Shown: positions 49,601 to 63,000 of the stretch, piece after piece
Layout: every line of letters starts with the position of its first letter
Numbering within the stretch: the first letter of the stretch is position 1
Assembly: GCA_029783825.1 (NCBI GenBank)
Contig: JAREIK010002413.1
Location: forward strand, 39,233 to 103,232
Direction of reading: 5' to 3'
DNA from: Sapria himalayana
Taxonomy: Eukaryota; Streptophyta; Magnoliopsida; Malpighiales; Rafflesiaceae
DNA length: 64,000 bases
Made by a program: the position numbers and the translations under genes
The notes under the pieces: generated by a model
The model's input: the letters and a program-made list of their open reading frames with translations, nothing else
The model's database searches: none
Told to the model about the DNA's origin: nothing

Positions 49601-52600
49601 TAAATTATATTTGTCGCACTCATACTTTATTTTGTAATAAATATTTCAATAAAAATAAACTAATAAATAATTAAAATGAATATTTAAAATCATAATAAAT
49701 AGAAATAAAAATTAGATTTATTAATTTTTAAGTAGTATATAGCAGTTTAATGGTTTATGTATCTTGGCATTACGATGTTTAGGAGTTTACTAATTTAATT
49801 GTGTATGCATTTAGTGGTTATAGGTTTTATTTAAAAAATAAATAAACAAAAAATTTATTTTTATAATTTTTTGATATTTTCAAATGTTATAACATTTGAA
49901 AATATAATAAGTTTTAAAATTTTTTCAAAAGTGAATTCAATATTTAGTTATAATAATCATTATTTTTATATTTCATATAAATTCAATATAAATAATTTTA
50001 TTGATAAATATTCTAATAATGATCAAAAATTAAATTAATAATCTATTATTAATAAGATAGATATCAATTAAAATATAATTACAAAACCTAAAATGATTCA
50101 GATGTAAAACAAAATTCATTACTATATAATAAATTTTTATTTTGAAATTTTTTCTTCTTTTTAAAAGTTTATCTATATTTTTTGATGAAAAATAATTTAT
50201 ATAAATTATATTTGTCTAACTCATAATTTATATTGTAATTAATATTTAATAAAAATAAATGAATAAATAATTAAAATGAATATTTTAAATTATATTAAAA
50301 AAATAATATTGAGATTTATTATTTATTATTTAGGGTATACCACTTTAAAAAGATTATATATTTAGGGTTTTCAAGATTTCAGAGTTATTGCCCAAAGTGT
50401 TTAGGGATTTAGTGGTCTATAAGTTTTATTTAAACAATGATAGAAAAAAAATTTTATTTTTATTTTTTTTTCTAATTTTTGAAGGTTATAACCTTTAAAA
50501 ATATAAAAATTTCTAAATTTATTTCAAATGTAAATATAATATTTAGTTATAATAATCTTAATAAATATAAGTCATTTAAATTCAATATAAATAATCACAT
50601 TGCTAGATATTATAATAATGATCAATAAATATATTAATAAACTATTATTAATAAGATAGATATTATTTAAAATATATTTTCAAAATGTAAATTTATTCAA
50701 AATCAAAGTATATAATACTAAATAAACATTTTTTTAATATTTTTCTTTTTTTATAAGTTTATATTTTTGTTATTAAAAATAAAGTATTTAAAATATATTT
50801 GTCTTCCTCATAAATTATTTTGTAATTTATAATTCTATAAAAATAAACTAATAAATAATTAAAATAAATATTTAAAATTATAATGAATACAAATAAAATT
50901 GAGATTTATTATTTATTATTCAGGATATACAATTTTAATGGTTTAAGTATTTAGGTGTTTTTGGGTTTATTCATTTAAGTGTTTATGCCTTAAGTGATTT
51001 TATCTAATTTTTGAAGGTTATATCTTTAGAAAATATAATAATTTTTAATTTTTGTAAAATGTGAATATAATATTTAGTTATAATAATCTTGTTAATTATA
51101 TTGTAAAATCAATATAAATAATTTTATTAATAGATATTATAATAATGATTAATAAATAACTTAATAAACTATTATTAATTAGAATGATATAAATTAAAAT
51201 ATAATTGCAAAATTTAAAATTATTCAAAATTAAATTAAAATAAATTACTAAATAATAATATTTTGTTTTAAAAATTTTGCTTCTTTTTATGATCTTATAT
51301 TTTTTTGATTAAAAATAAATTATTTAAATTATATCCGTCTCACTAATAATTTATTTTGTAATTAATATTTCAATAAAAATAAACTGATAAATAATTAAAA
51401 CGAATATTTAAAATTATAATGAATACTAATAAAAATGAGATTTATTATTTATTATTTAGAGTATACTAATTTAAAGGCTTATGTATTTATGGGCTTCGGG
51501 GTTTAGGAGTTTAATCATTAAAAATTTAGGTATTTTATGGTTTATAGATTTTATTTAAAAAATATAATAACAAATAATTTATTTTTTTATTTTTTATTAT
51601 TTTCAAAAGTTATAACCTTTGAAAACTTAATAATTTTTAAATTTTTTTAAAATATGAAAATATTATTTTGTTATAATAATCTAAATAATTATATATAATG
51701 TAAATTCAATATAAATAATTTTTTTTATAGATATTATGATGACGATAATAAAATAAATTAATCAACTATTATTAATAAGATAGATATTAAATAAAATTTA
51801 TTTGCAAAACCTAAAATGATTCAAAATCAAAGTAAAATATATAAATAAGTTATATATTAAATAAAACTATTATTAATAAGATAAAATATGCAGGTTTAAA
51901 AAATTATATATTTAGGAGTTTTGGGATTTAAGAATACAGTGATTTAAGTGTTTAGGCATTTAGTAGTTTATAGGTTTTATTTAAAAAATAAATAAGAAAT
52001 TTTTTTTTGTTATTTGTTCTCATTTTTGAAGGATATAACCTTTGAAACTATAACAATTTTTAAATATTTTTTAAATGTGAATACTATATTTAGTTATGAT
52101 AATCTTAATAATTATATCTCATGTAAATTCAATATAAACAATTATATTGATATATATTATAATAATGATCATACAAAAGATTAATAAACAATTATTAATA
52201 AGATAAATATTGTTTAGAATATATTTACAAAACCTAAAATGATTCAAAATCAAAGTAAAATAATTTTCTAAATATTAAATTTAACTTTATAAATTTTTGT
52301 ATCCATTTATAAGATTATATATTTTTTGATGAAAAATAAATTATTTAAATTATATTTGCCTAACTATTAAGTTATTTTTTAATTTATATTTCTATAAAAA
52401 TAAACTAATAAATAATTAAAATGTATATATAAAATTATAATGAATACTAATAAAAATAAGATTTATGATTTATTAATTAGGGTATACCTATTTAATGGTT
52501 TAAGTTTATTGTGGTTTTGGGGTTATTGAGTTTATTGATTTATATGTTTACACATTTAGCTTTTATTTATTGATTTATAGGTTTAATTTAATCAATGAAA

Positions 52601-53099
52601 TAATAAAAAATTTATTTTTTTGAATTTTCGTGATTTTCAAAGGTTATAACCTTTGAAAATATAATAATTTTTTAATAGTTTAAAATATGAATACAATAAC
52701 TAGTTATAATAAACTTAATAATTATATTTGATGTAAATTTAATATAAAAAATTTTATTAATATATTTTATTTTGATGATCAAAAAAATAAAATAATAAAC
52801 TATTATTAATAAGAAAGATATTAATTAAATTATATTTGTAGAACCCAAAATAATTCAAAATCAAAGTAAATTATATTACTAAATAAAATTTTTAATTTTT
52901 GAAATTTTGTTTATTTTTATAAGCTTATATTTTTTTTCAAAAAAAATAATTTATTTAAATTATAGTTGTCTCGCTCATTATATATTTTGTAATTAATATT
53001 TCTATAAAAAATAAACTAATAAATAATTAAAATGAATATTTAAAATTATAATGAATACAAATTAAAATGAGATTTATGATTTATTATATGTGGTATAAT

Positions 53100-53187
53100 G
53101 GTTTAATGGTTTGATTATTTAGGAGTTTTGTCATTTGGGAGTTTATCAATTTATGTTTTTAGATATTTAGTGGTTTGTAGGTTTTAT
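53100..53187 (+). repeat. Example of the 8-bp-unit G/T domain carried by each monomer
   Basis: Eleven 8-bp units read in exact phase: GGTTTAAT, GGTTTGAT, TATTTAGG, AGTTTTGT, CATTTGGG, AGTTTATC, AATTTATG, TTTTTAGA, TATTTAGT, GGTTTGTA, GGTTTTAT. The pattern is NNTTTNNN. Summed over monomers, the best unit is GGTTTAGG, a telomere-like word. Nearly all G of the monomer falls here on the + strand, with very little C. The same phase is seen in the monomers near 1560, 34870 and 36940. Confidence 0.85.
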
Positions 53188-56100
53188 TTATATAATAAAA
53201 TAATAATTTTTTTTTAGATTTTTTCTGATTTTCAAATATTATAACCTTTAAAAATAAAAAAAATTTTAAAATTTTTTTAAATGTGAATACTCTGTATAAT
53301 TATATTAATCTTACTAATTATATATCATATAAATTCAATATAAACAATTTTAACGATAGATATTATAATAATGATCAAAAATTAAATTAATAAACTATTA
53401 TTAATAATATAAATATTAATTAAAATATATTTACATAACAAAAAATGATTCAAAATCAAATCAAAATATTATACAAAAAAATAATATTTAATTTTTAAAT
53501 TTTTTCTTCTTTTTATAAGCTTATATTTTTTTTGATTAAAATAAATTATTTAAATAATATTTGTCTCACTAGAAATTTATTTTGTAATTAATTTTTCTCA
53601 AAATTAAACTATAAATAATTGAAATGAATATTTAAAATAATAATAAATAGAAATAAAAATGAAATTTATTATTTAATAAGTAGTATATAGATGTTAAAAT
53701 CTTTATGTATTTAGGGGTTTCGGGGTTTATGAACTTACTAATTTCAGCAAGTAAGCATTTAATGGTTTATTGGTTTTATTTTAAAAAATAAAATAACTAA
53801 AAATTTATTTTTATTATTTTTTCTCATTTCTTAAGATTATAACCTTTGAAAATATAATAATTTTTAAATTTTTTTAAAAAGTAAATACAATATTTATTTA
53901 TAATAATCATAATAATTATATATCATATAACTTCAATATAAACAATTTTATTGATAGAGATTCTAATAATTATAAAAAAATAAAGTAAAATCTATTATGA
54001 ATAAGATTGATATTACTTAAAATATAATATCAAAACCTAAAATGATTTAAAATCAATGCAAAATATATTACTAAATAATAATTATTTGTTTTTAAATTTT
54101 TATTCTTTTTATAAACTTATCAATTTTTTGATAAAAAATAATTTTTATAAATTATATTTTTAACTCATAATTTATTTTATAATTAATATATATATAAAAA
54201 TAAAAAACTAAACTTTCAAAATGAATTTTAAAATTATAATGAAAAAAAATAAAAATGAAATTTATTAATTATTATTTAGGAAATACCGATTTAAAGAATT
54301 ATCTATATAGAGGTTTCGGGATTTTGTAGTTTAGTGATTTAAATGCTTAGGCATTTAGCGGTGTATAGGCTTTATTTAAACTGTAGAATAATAAAGAAAA
54401 AATATTTTTTTTTATTTTTTCACATTTTCAAAGGTTATAACCATTGAAAATATAATAATTTTAAAATTTTTTTCAAAAGTGAATACAATATTTAATTATA
54501 TAAATCATTATATTTATATATCATATAAATTCAATATAAACATTTTTATTGATAAATATTCAAATAATGAAGAAGAAATAACTTAATAATCTATTATTAA
54601 TACGATAGATATCAATTAAAATATAATTACAAAACATAAAATGATTTTCAAAGCAAAATATATTTCTATATAAAAATTTTTTGTATTGAAAATTTTTTTT
54701 CTTTTAAAAAGTTTATCTATAATTTTTTGATGAACAATAATTTACATAAATTATATTTGTGTAACTAATAAATTATTTTGTAATTAATATTTATATAAAA
54801 ATAAATAAATAAATAATTAAAATGAATATTTAAAATTATAGTTAAAAATAATTAGATTTATTATTTATTATTTAGGGTATAGTGGTCTAATTTAAATTAG
54901 ATCTGTCTTACTAGTAATTTATTTTGTAATTAATATTCCTATAAAAATAAACTGAAAATTAATTAAAATAAAAATTAAAAATTATACTGAATAAAAATTA
55001 AAATAATATTTATGATTTATTATTAATGTATACTAGTTTAATGGTTTAAGTATTTAAAGGTTATATCTTTTAGGAGTTTAGAGATTTAGGTTTTTAGGCA
55101 TTTAGTAGTTTATTTGTTTTATTTAATCAATAAAATAACAAAAAAAAATTTTGTAATTTTTTTTCATTTTCATAGGTTATAACCTTAAAAAATATAATAA
55201 TATTTAAAATTTTTTGTAATGTGAATTTAATATTTAGTTATAATAATATTAATAATTATATATGATATAAAATAAATATAAATAATTTTATTTATAGATA
55301 TAATAATTATGATCAAAAACTAAATTAATAAACTATTAATAATAAGAGAGATATTAATTAAAAAATATTTACAAAATCCAAATTGATTCAAAATTAAAGT
55401 AAAATATATTACTGGATAATAATTTTTAATTTTTAAATCTTTACTTCGTTTATAAGCGTATATATTTTTTTTGATTAAAAATAAATTATTTAAATTATAT
55501 TTGTCGCACTCATAATTTATTTTTATAATAAATAATTCTATAAAAATAAACTAATAAATAATTAAAATGAATATATAAACTATAATAAATAGAAATTAAA
55601 ATTAGATTTATTAATTATTATGTATTATATAGTAGTTTAATGGTTTATGTATTTAGGTATTATGGGGTTTAGATGGTTACTGATTTAATTGCGCATGCAT
55701 TTAGTGGTTTATAAGTTTTATTTAAAAAATAAAATAACAAATCATTTATTTTTATTATTTTTTGATATTTTCAAAGGTTATAACATTTGAAAATATAATA
55801 ATTTTTAAATTTTTTTCAAAAGTGAATTCAATATTTAGTTATAATAATCAATATATTTATTTATCATATTTCAACATAAAAAATTTTTGTGATAAATATT
55901 CTAATAATGATCAAAAAATACATTAATAATCTATTATTAATAAGATAGATATTATTTAAAATATAATTACAAAACATAAAATTATTCATAAGCAAAGCAA
56001 AATATATAACTATATAATAATTTTTTGTTTTGAGATTTTTTTTTATTTTAAAAAGTATCTATATTTTTTTGATTAAAAAGAATTTACATAAATTATATTT

Positions 56101-58442
56101 GTCTAACTCATAATTTATTTTTTAATTAATATTTATATAAAAATATGAAATAAATAATTAAAATGAATATTAAAATTTATAAGGAAAAAAAATGAGATTT
56201 ATTATTTATTATTTAGGGTATAGCAGTTTAATTTAAGTTATATCTGTCTCACTAATAATTTATTTTGTAATGAATATTTTTATAAAAATAAACTGATAAA
56301 TAATTAAAATAAAAATTTAAAATTATACTGAATAAAAATTAAAATGAGATTTATGATGTATTATTAATGTAATTAGTTTAATGGTTTAAGTATTTTGAGG
56401 TTTTGTCATTTAGGAGTTTAGTGATTTATTTCTTTAGGCATTTAGTTATTTATAGGTTTTCTTTAAACAATAAAATAACAAAAAAAATTGTAATTTTTTG
56501 TCATTTTCAAATGTTATAACCTTTGAAAATTTAATTATATTTAAAATTTTTTGAAATTTGAATACAATATTTAGTTATAATAATTTTAATAATTCTATAT
56601 CATATAACAAAATATAGAAAATTTTATTGATAGATATTATAATAATAATCAAAAATTAAATTAATAAACTATTTATAATAAGATAGATATTAATTAAAAA
56701 ATATTTACAAAACCCAAATTGATTAAAAATTAAAATAAAATATAATTGTTGATAATAATTTTTAATTTTAATAATACTTCTTTTATACTTCTTTTAAAAG
56801 CATCTATATATATTATTTGATTAAAAACAAATTATTTAAATTATATGTGTCGCACTCATAATTTATTTTGTAATAAAAATATCTATAAAGATAAACTAAT
56901 AAATAATTAAAATGAATATTTAAAATAATAATAAATTGAAATTAAAATTCAATTTATTAAGTAGTATATAGTGGTTTAATGGTTTATGTATTTAGGCATT
57001 TTGGGGTTTAGGAGTTTGCTGATATAACTGTGTATGCTTTTAGTGGATTATAGGTTTTATTCATAAATTAAAATAACATAAAATTTATTTTTTTTATTTT
57101 TTCATATTTCCAAAGGTTATAACCTTTGTAAATATAATAATTTTTAAATTTTTTTCAAAAGCAAATTCAATATTTATTTATAATAATCATTATATTTATA
57201 TATCATATAAATTCAATATAAACAATTTTAGTAATTAATATTCTAAGAATGATTAAAAATAAATTAATAATCTATTATTAATAAGATAAATATCAATTAA
57301 AATATAATTACAAAATATAAAATGATTCATAAGCAACACAAAATATATTATTATATAATAATTTTTTGTTTTGTAATTTTTTTTATTTTAAAAAGTTTAT
57401 CTATATTTTTTTGATTAAAAATAATTTACATAAATTATATTTGACTAACTCATAATTTATTTTTTAATTAATATTTATATAAAAATAAACAAATAAATAA
57501 TTAAAAAGTAAATCTAAAATTATAATGAAAAAAAATGAGATTTATTATTTATTATTTAGGGTATACCGGTTTAATTTAAGTTATATCTATCTGACTAATA
57601 ATTTATTTTGTAATTAATATTTCTATAAAAATAAACTAATAAATAATTAAAATAAAAATTTAAAATTATACTGAATAAAATTTAAAATGAGATTTATGAT
57701 TTATTATTAATGTATACCAATTTAATAGTTTAAGTATTTAGAGGCTTTGTCGTATAGGTATTTAGTTATTCATGTTTTTAGGCATTTAGTGGTTTATAGG
57801 TTTTATTTAAACAATAAAATAACAAAAAAAAATTTGTAATTTTTTGTCATTTTAATTGGTTATAACCTTTGAAAATATAATAATATTTAAAACTTTTTGA
57901 AATGTGAATACAATATTTAGTTATAATAATTTTAATAATTATATATCATATTAATTCAATATAAACAATTTTATTGATAGATATTATAATAATGATCAAA
58001 AATTAAATTAATAAACTATTAATAATAAGATAGATATTAATTAAAAAATATTTACAAAACCCAAATTGATTCAAAATTAAAGTAAAAAATATTCCTGGAT
58101 AATAATTTTTAATTTTTAAAATTTTACTTCTTTTATATGCATATACTTTTTTTATTAAAAATAAATTATTTAAATTATATTTGTCGCACTCGTAATTTAT
58201 TTTGTAATAAAAATTTATATAAAAATAAACTAATAATTAATTAAAATGAATATTTAAAATTATAATAAATTGAACTAAAAATTAGATTTCTTAATTATTA
58301 AGTAGTATATAATAGTTTAATGGTTTATGTATTTAGGCATTACAGGGCTTTAGGAGTTTACTGATTTAACTGTGTATGCATTTAGTGGTTTATAGGTGTT
58401 ATTTAAAAAAAATATCAAAAAATTTATTTATTTTATTTTTTG

Positions 58443-58474
58443 ATATTTTCAAAGGTTATAACCTTTGAAAATAT
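58443..58474. other. 32-bp perfect satellite palindrome
   Basis: The half-site is ATATTTTCAAAGGTTA, followed directly by its exact complement with no spacer. It is the longest perfect dyad found among the monomers. Others reach 26 bp (14493-14518) or 16-18 bp (33675, 39012, 57118). Confidence 0.95.
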
Positions 58475-59682
58475 AATAATTTTTAAATTTTTTTTAATAG
58501 TGAATACTATATTAAGTTATAATAATCATTATATTTATATATCATATAAATTCAATATAAATATTTTTATTGATAAATATTCTAATAATGATCAAAGAAT
58601 AAATTAATAATCTATTATTAATAGAATAGATATCAATTTAAATATAATTACAAAACCTAAAATGATTCAGATATAAAGCAAAATATATTACTATATAATA
58701 ATTGTTTGTTTTGCTTTTTTTTTTCTTTTAAAAAATTTATCTATATTTTTTTGATCAAAAATAATTATATAAATTATATTCGTCTAACTCAATTTATTAT
58801 GTAATTAATAATTATATAAAAATAAATGAATAAATAATTAAAATGAATATTTTAAATTAAAATGAAAATAATAATATTGAGATTTATTATTTATTATTTA
58901 GGGTATACCGGTTTAAAATGATTATCTATTTAGGATTTTTGAGATTTACCAGTTATTGATTTAAGTAATTAGGCATTTAGTGGTTATAGGATTTATTTAA
59001 ACAATGAAATAACAAAAAAAATTATTTTTGATATTTTTTCACATTTTCAAAGGTTATAACATTTGAAAATATAATAATTTTAAATTTTTTTTAAAATGTG
59101 AATAAAATATTTAGTAATATTAATCATTATAATTATATATAATATAAACTAATTATAAATAATTTTATTGATAGATATGATATCAATTATCAAAAAAAAA
59201 ATTAATAAACTATTATAATATGATAGATATAAATTAAAATATAATTACAAACCATAAAATGATTCAAAATCAAAGTAAAATTTATTACTAAATAATATTT
59301 TTTTGTTTTTAAATTTTTAATGTTTTTATAAGATTATATTTTTTTATTAAAAGTAAATTAATAATATTATATTTGTCTGACTAATTATTTATTTTATAAT
59401 TAATATTTATATAAAAAATAAACTAATAAATATTTAAAATTATAATGAATACAAATTAAAATGAGATTTAAGATTTATTATTGCTGTATATGTAATATAT
59501 TTTTTGATAATCTGTTTGTATAACCAAATATTTTTTTCTTTTTTAATATTTTCATGTAAGTACATGAAAGGAAATATTAAAAGGCTGGGGATGCTGTAGT
59601 TGCACAATAACGGAGTTCTCGCTGACAGGACAATGAGCCGAAATTGTAGTAGAGCCTGACCCGTCTCATGATCCAACCCACT

Positions 59683-59699
59683 CCGGTTAAATGAACCGG
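59683..59699 (+). other. Hairpin in the LTR (CCGGTT / AACCGG)
   Basis: A 6-bp GC-rich stem, CCGGTT and AACCGG, surrounds a 5-base loop, AAATG. It sits just upstream of the putative TATA box. Confidence 0.6.
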
Positions 59700-59711
59700 G
59701 AGCAATTTTAA

Positions 59712-59719
59712 TATAAAAT
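59712..59719 (+). promoter_or_regulatory. Putative TATA box of the LTR
   Basis: TATAAAAT lies in the middle of the LTR, followed about 60 bp later by a CTCTCTCTCTATTATCTC stretch as in many plant Copia R/U5 regions. In such A+T-rich DNA the motif alone is weak evidence. Confidence 0.35.
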
Positions 59720-59887
59720 GTTTTATAATTTTATTTTTGGCTAGTAGTTTTTGGACCCGTGGAACTATTCATCATCTCTCTCTCTATTATCTCTGTACGA
59801 TTTATAGCAACTATTCTGTGTGCTGCATACTGTAAGACATTTCTCTTGCTTTAATCTGTAACGCATAAGCATTTTCTAGTGAATTTA

Positions 59888-59910
59888 GCTAGTCGTACTG
59901 AGCGACTAGC
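59888..59910 (+). other. Hairpin in the LTR (GCTAGTCG / CGACTAGC)
   Basis: A perfect 8-bp stem, GCTAGTCG and CGACTAGC, surrounds a 7-base loop, TACTGAG. In the + orientation it would lie in the transcribed R/U5 part of the LTR. Confidence 0.65.
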
Positions 59911-60057
59911 GAATAACATTATTTTTGGTGTTTATTTCTGATTTTTTGATTCTATCATGGATGGTTGCTGAATTGGGATATATATATTACTTGTTTTCTG
60001 TAGTTTCTGTGTTTCTATATCTCAATCTCACTACAGTGGAAGCACAATTGCCCAACA

Positions 60058-63000
60058 ATTATATATGGTATCCCAGTTTAATGGATCGATTATTTAGGGG
60101 TTTTGTCGTTTAGAAGTTTAGCAATTTATATTTTTAGGCATTTAGTGGTATATAGGGTTTATTTATATAACAAAAATAAAAAAAAATTTTGATTTTTTTA
60201 GATTTTCAAAGGTTATAAACTTTAAAAATCAAATAATTTTTAAAATCTTTAGAAATGAGAATATCATGTATTATTATATTAATCTTATTAATTATATATC
60301 ATATAAATTCAATATAAATAATTTTAATGATATATATTATATAATAATCAAAAATTAAATTAATAAACTATTATTAATAATATAAATATTAATTAAAATA
60401 TATTTACATAACACAAAATGATTCAAAATCAAATAAAAATATATTACTAAATTATAATATTTAATTTTTAAATTTTTCAAACTTTTTATCAGCTTATATT
60501 TTTTTATGATTAAAAATAAATTATTTAAAAAATATCTCTCACTCAAAATTTATTTTATAATTAATTTTTCTAAAAAATTAAAATATAAATAATTAAAATG
60601 AATATTTAAAATTATAATAAATAGAAATAAAAATTAGATTTATTATTTATTAAGTAGTAGACAGTTGTTATAAGGTTTATGTATTTAGGGGGTTCGGGTT
60701 TTATGAGCTACTGATTTAAGTAAGCAAGCATTTAGTGGTCTATAGGTTTTATTTAAAAAAGAAATAACAAAAAATTTATTTTTTGTATTGTTCTCATTTT
60801 TTAAGATTATAACCTTTGAAAATATAATAATTTTTAAATTTTTTTTCTAAAGTGAATACAATATATATTTATAATAATCATAATAATTATATATCATATA
60901 AATTTAATATAAACAATTTTATTGATAGATATTCTAATAATTATCAAAAAATAAATTAAAAATCTATTATGAATAAGATTGATTTTACTTAAAATATAAT
61001 ATCAAAACCTAAAATGATTCAGAGGCAAACAAAATATATTACGTAATAATATTTATTTGTTTTAAAATTTTTATTCTTTTTATAAGCTTATTAATTTTTT
61101 GATGAAAAATAATTTTTATAAATTATATTATTAACTCATAATTTATTTTATAATTAATACATATATATAAATAAAAAACTTAACAATCAAAATGAATTTT
61201 TTAAATTATAATGAAAACAAATAAAAATGAGATTTTTTAATTATTATTTAGGGTAAATTGGTTTAAAGAATTATCTATATAGGGGTATCGGGACTTTGTA
61301 GTTTAGTGATTTAAGTATTTAGGCATTTAGTGATTTATAGGTTTTATTTAAACAATGAAATAACAAAAATATATATTTTTTTTAATTTATCATATGTTCA
61401 AAGTTTATAATCTTTGAAAATATAAAAATTTTAAAACTTTTTACAAATGTGAAAACAATATTTAGTTATAATAATTATTAAATTTATATATCATGTAAAT
61501 TCAATATAAATATTTTTATTGATAAATATTCTTATAATGATCAAAAAATAAATTAATAATCTATTATTAATAAGTTAGATATCAATTAAAATATAATTAG
61601 AAAACCTAAAATGATACAGAAACAAAGCAAAATATATTACTATATAATATTTTTTTGTTTTTAATTTATATATTCTTTTATTAAGTTTATCTATATTTTT
61701 TTGTTGGAAAATAATTTATATAAATTATATTTGTATAACTTATAATTTATTTTGTAATTAATATTTATATAAAAAAACAAATAAATAATTAAAATGAATA
61801 TTTAAAATTATAATGAAAAAACTAAAAATGAGATTTATTATTTATTGTTTAGGATATACATGTTTAAAAAATTTATCTATTTAGGGTTTTCGAGATTTAG
61901 AAGTTATTGACTAAAGTATATAGGCATTTAATGGTTTATAGGTTGTATTCAAACAATGAAAAAACAAAAAAATTATTTTTTATATTTTTTCAAATTTTCA
62001 AAGGTCATAACATTTGAAAATATAATAATTTTAAAATTTTTTAAAAATGTGAATACAATATTTAGTAATAATAAATATTATAACTATATATAATATAAAC
62101 TAAATATAAATATTTTTATTTATAGATATTATATCAATTATCAAAAAATAAATTAATAAACTATTATTAATATGATAGATATAAATTAAAATATAATTAA
62201 AAAACCTAAATGATTCAAATCAAAGTAAAATTTATTACTAAATAATAATTTTTTTTAGTTTTTGCATCATTTTATAACTTATATGTTTTTTTTATGAAAA
62301 ATATATTATTTAAATTATATTTGTATCACTCAATTTATTTTGTAATGAATATTTCTATAAATTATTTAAATTATATTTAAGGTTTACGAGTTTAAAGTTT
62401 AAGTAATTAGGGCCATCGGTGTTTAAAAGTTTAGATATTTATGTATTTAGGCATTTAATGGTTTATATTTTTTATTTAAACAATGATAAAACAAAAAAAA
62501 TTATTTTTGTTATTGTTTCTCTTTTTTGAAGATTATAAACTTTGAAAAAATAACAATTTTTAAATTTTTTTTATATGTGAATACTATATTTAGTTATGAT
62601 AATCTTAATAATTATATATCATATAAATTCAATATAAACAATTAAATTGAAATATATTATATTAATGATCAACAAATAAATTGATAAACTATTATTAAAT
62701 AGATAGATATTTTATAAAATATATTTGCAAAACATAAATTTATTCAAAATCAAAGTTAAATATATTACAAAATAATACTTTCTTTAATGTTTTGCTTCTT
62801 TTTATAAGTTTATATTTTTTGTTATTAAAAGTAAATTATTTAAATTATATATGTCTTCCTCATAATTTATTTTTAATTTATAATTCTATAAAAATAAACT
62901 AATAAATAATAAATATGAATATTTAAAATTATAATGAATACAAATAAAATAGAGATTTATTATTTATTATTCAGGATAGACTAATTTAATGGTTTAAGTA

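Larger units (their letters stand above)
46682..59481 (+). repeat. AT-rich satellite, block 5
   Basis: Palindromes lie near 46797, 47386, 47773, 48525, 49287, 49882, 50482, 51019, 51610, 52035, 52642, 53240, 53840, 54439, 55167, 55778, 56512, 57118, 57859, 58459 and 59056. The start (46797-47780) repeats 7912-8894, including the truncated monomer of about 390 bp. The part from 50482 repeats the series from 24730, at an offset of about 25.5-25.8 kb. From 54439 on, long and short monomers alternate (about 728/611, 734/606 and 741/600 bp), an older form of the dimer seen at 30-39 kb. The best palindrome of the window (32 bp) is at 58443-58474. There are no genes. Confidence 0.92.
59482..60057 (+). 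mobile_element. Solo LTR, probably Copia-type
   Basis: A 576-bp segment begins TGCTGTAT and ends GCCCAACA (TG...CA termini). It is flanked on both sides by the direct repeat ATTAT (59477-59481 and 60058-60062). Removing the element and one ATTAT restores a normal satellite sequence, GATTTATTATATATGGTATCCC, matching the monomer at 21252. There is no primer-binding site, polypurine tract or internal coding region, so this is a solo LTR left by LTR-LTR recombination. A TATA-like TATAAAAT at 59712 and a CT-rich downstream stretch favour the + orientation. The CCCAACA end suggests Copia. Open frames overlapping its ends run into satellite and are not genes. Confidence 0.85.

Noticed and set aside
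59925..60113. 62-codon frame
   Set aside because: It begins inside the solo LTR and ends in satellite, so it is created by the insertion boundary.
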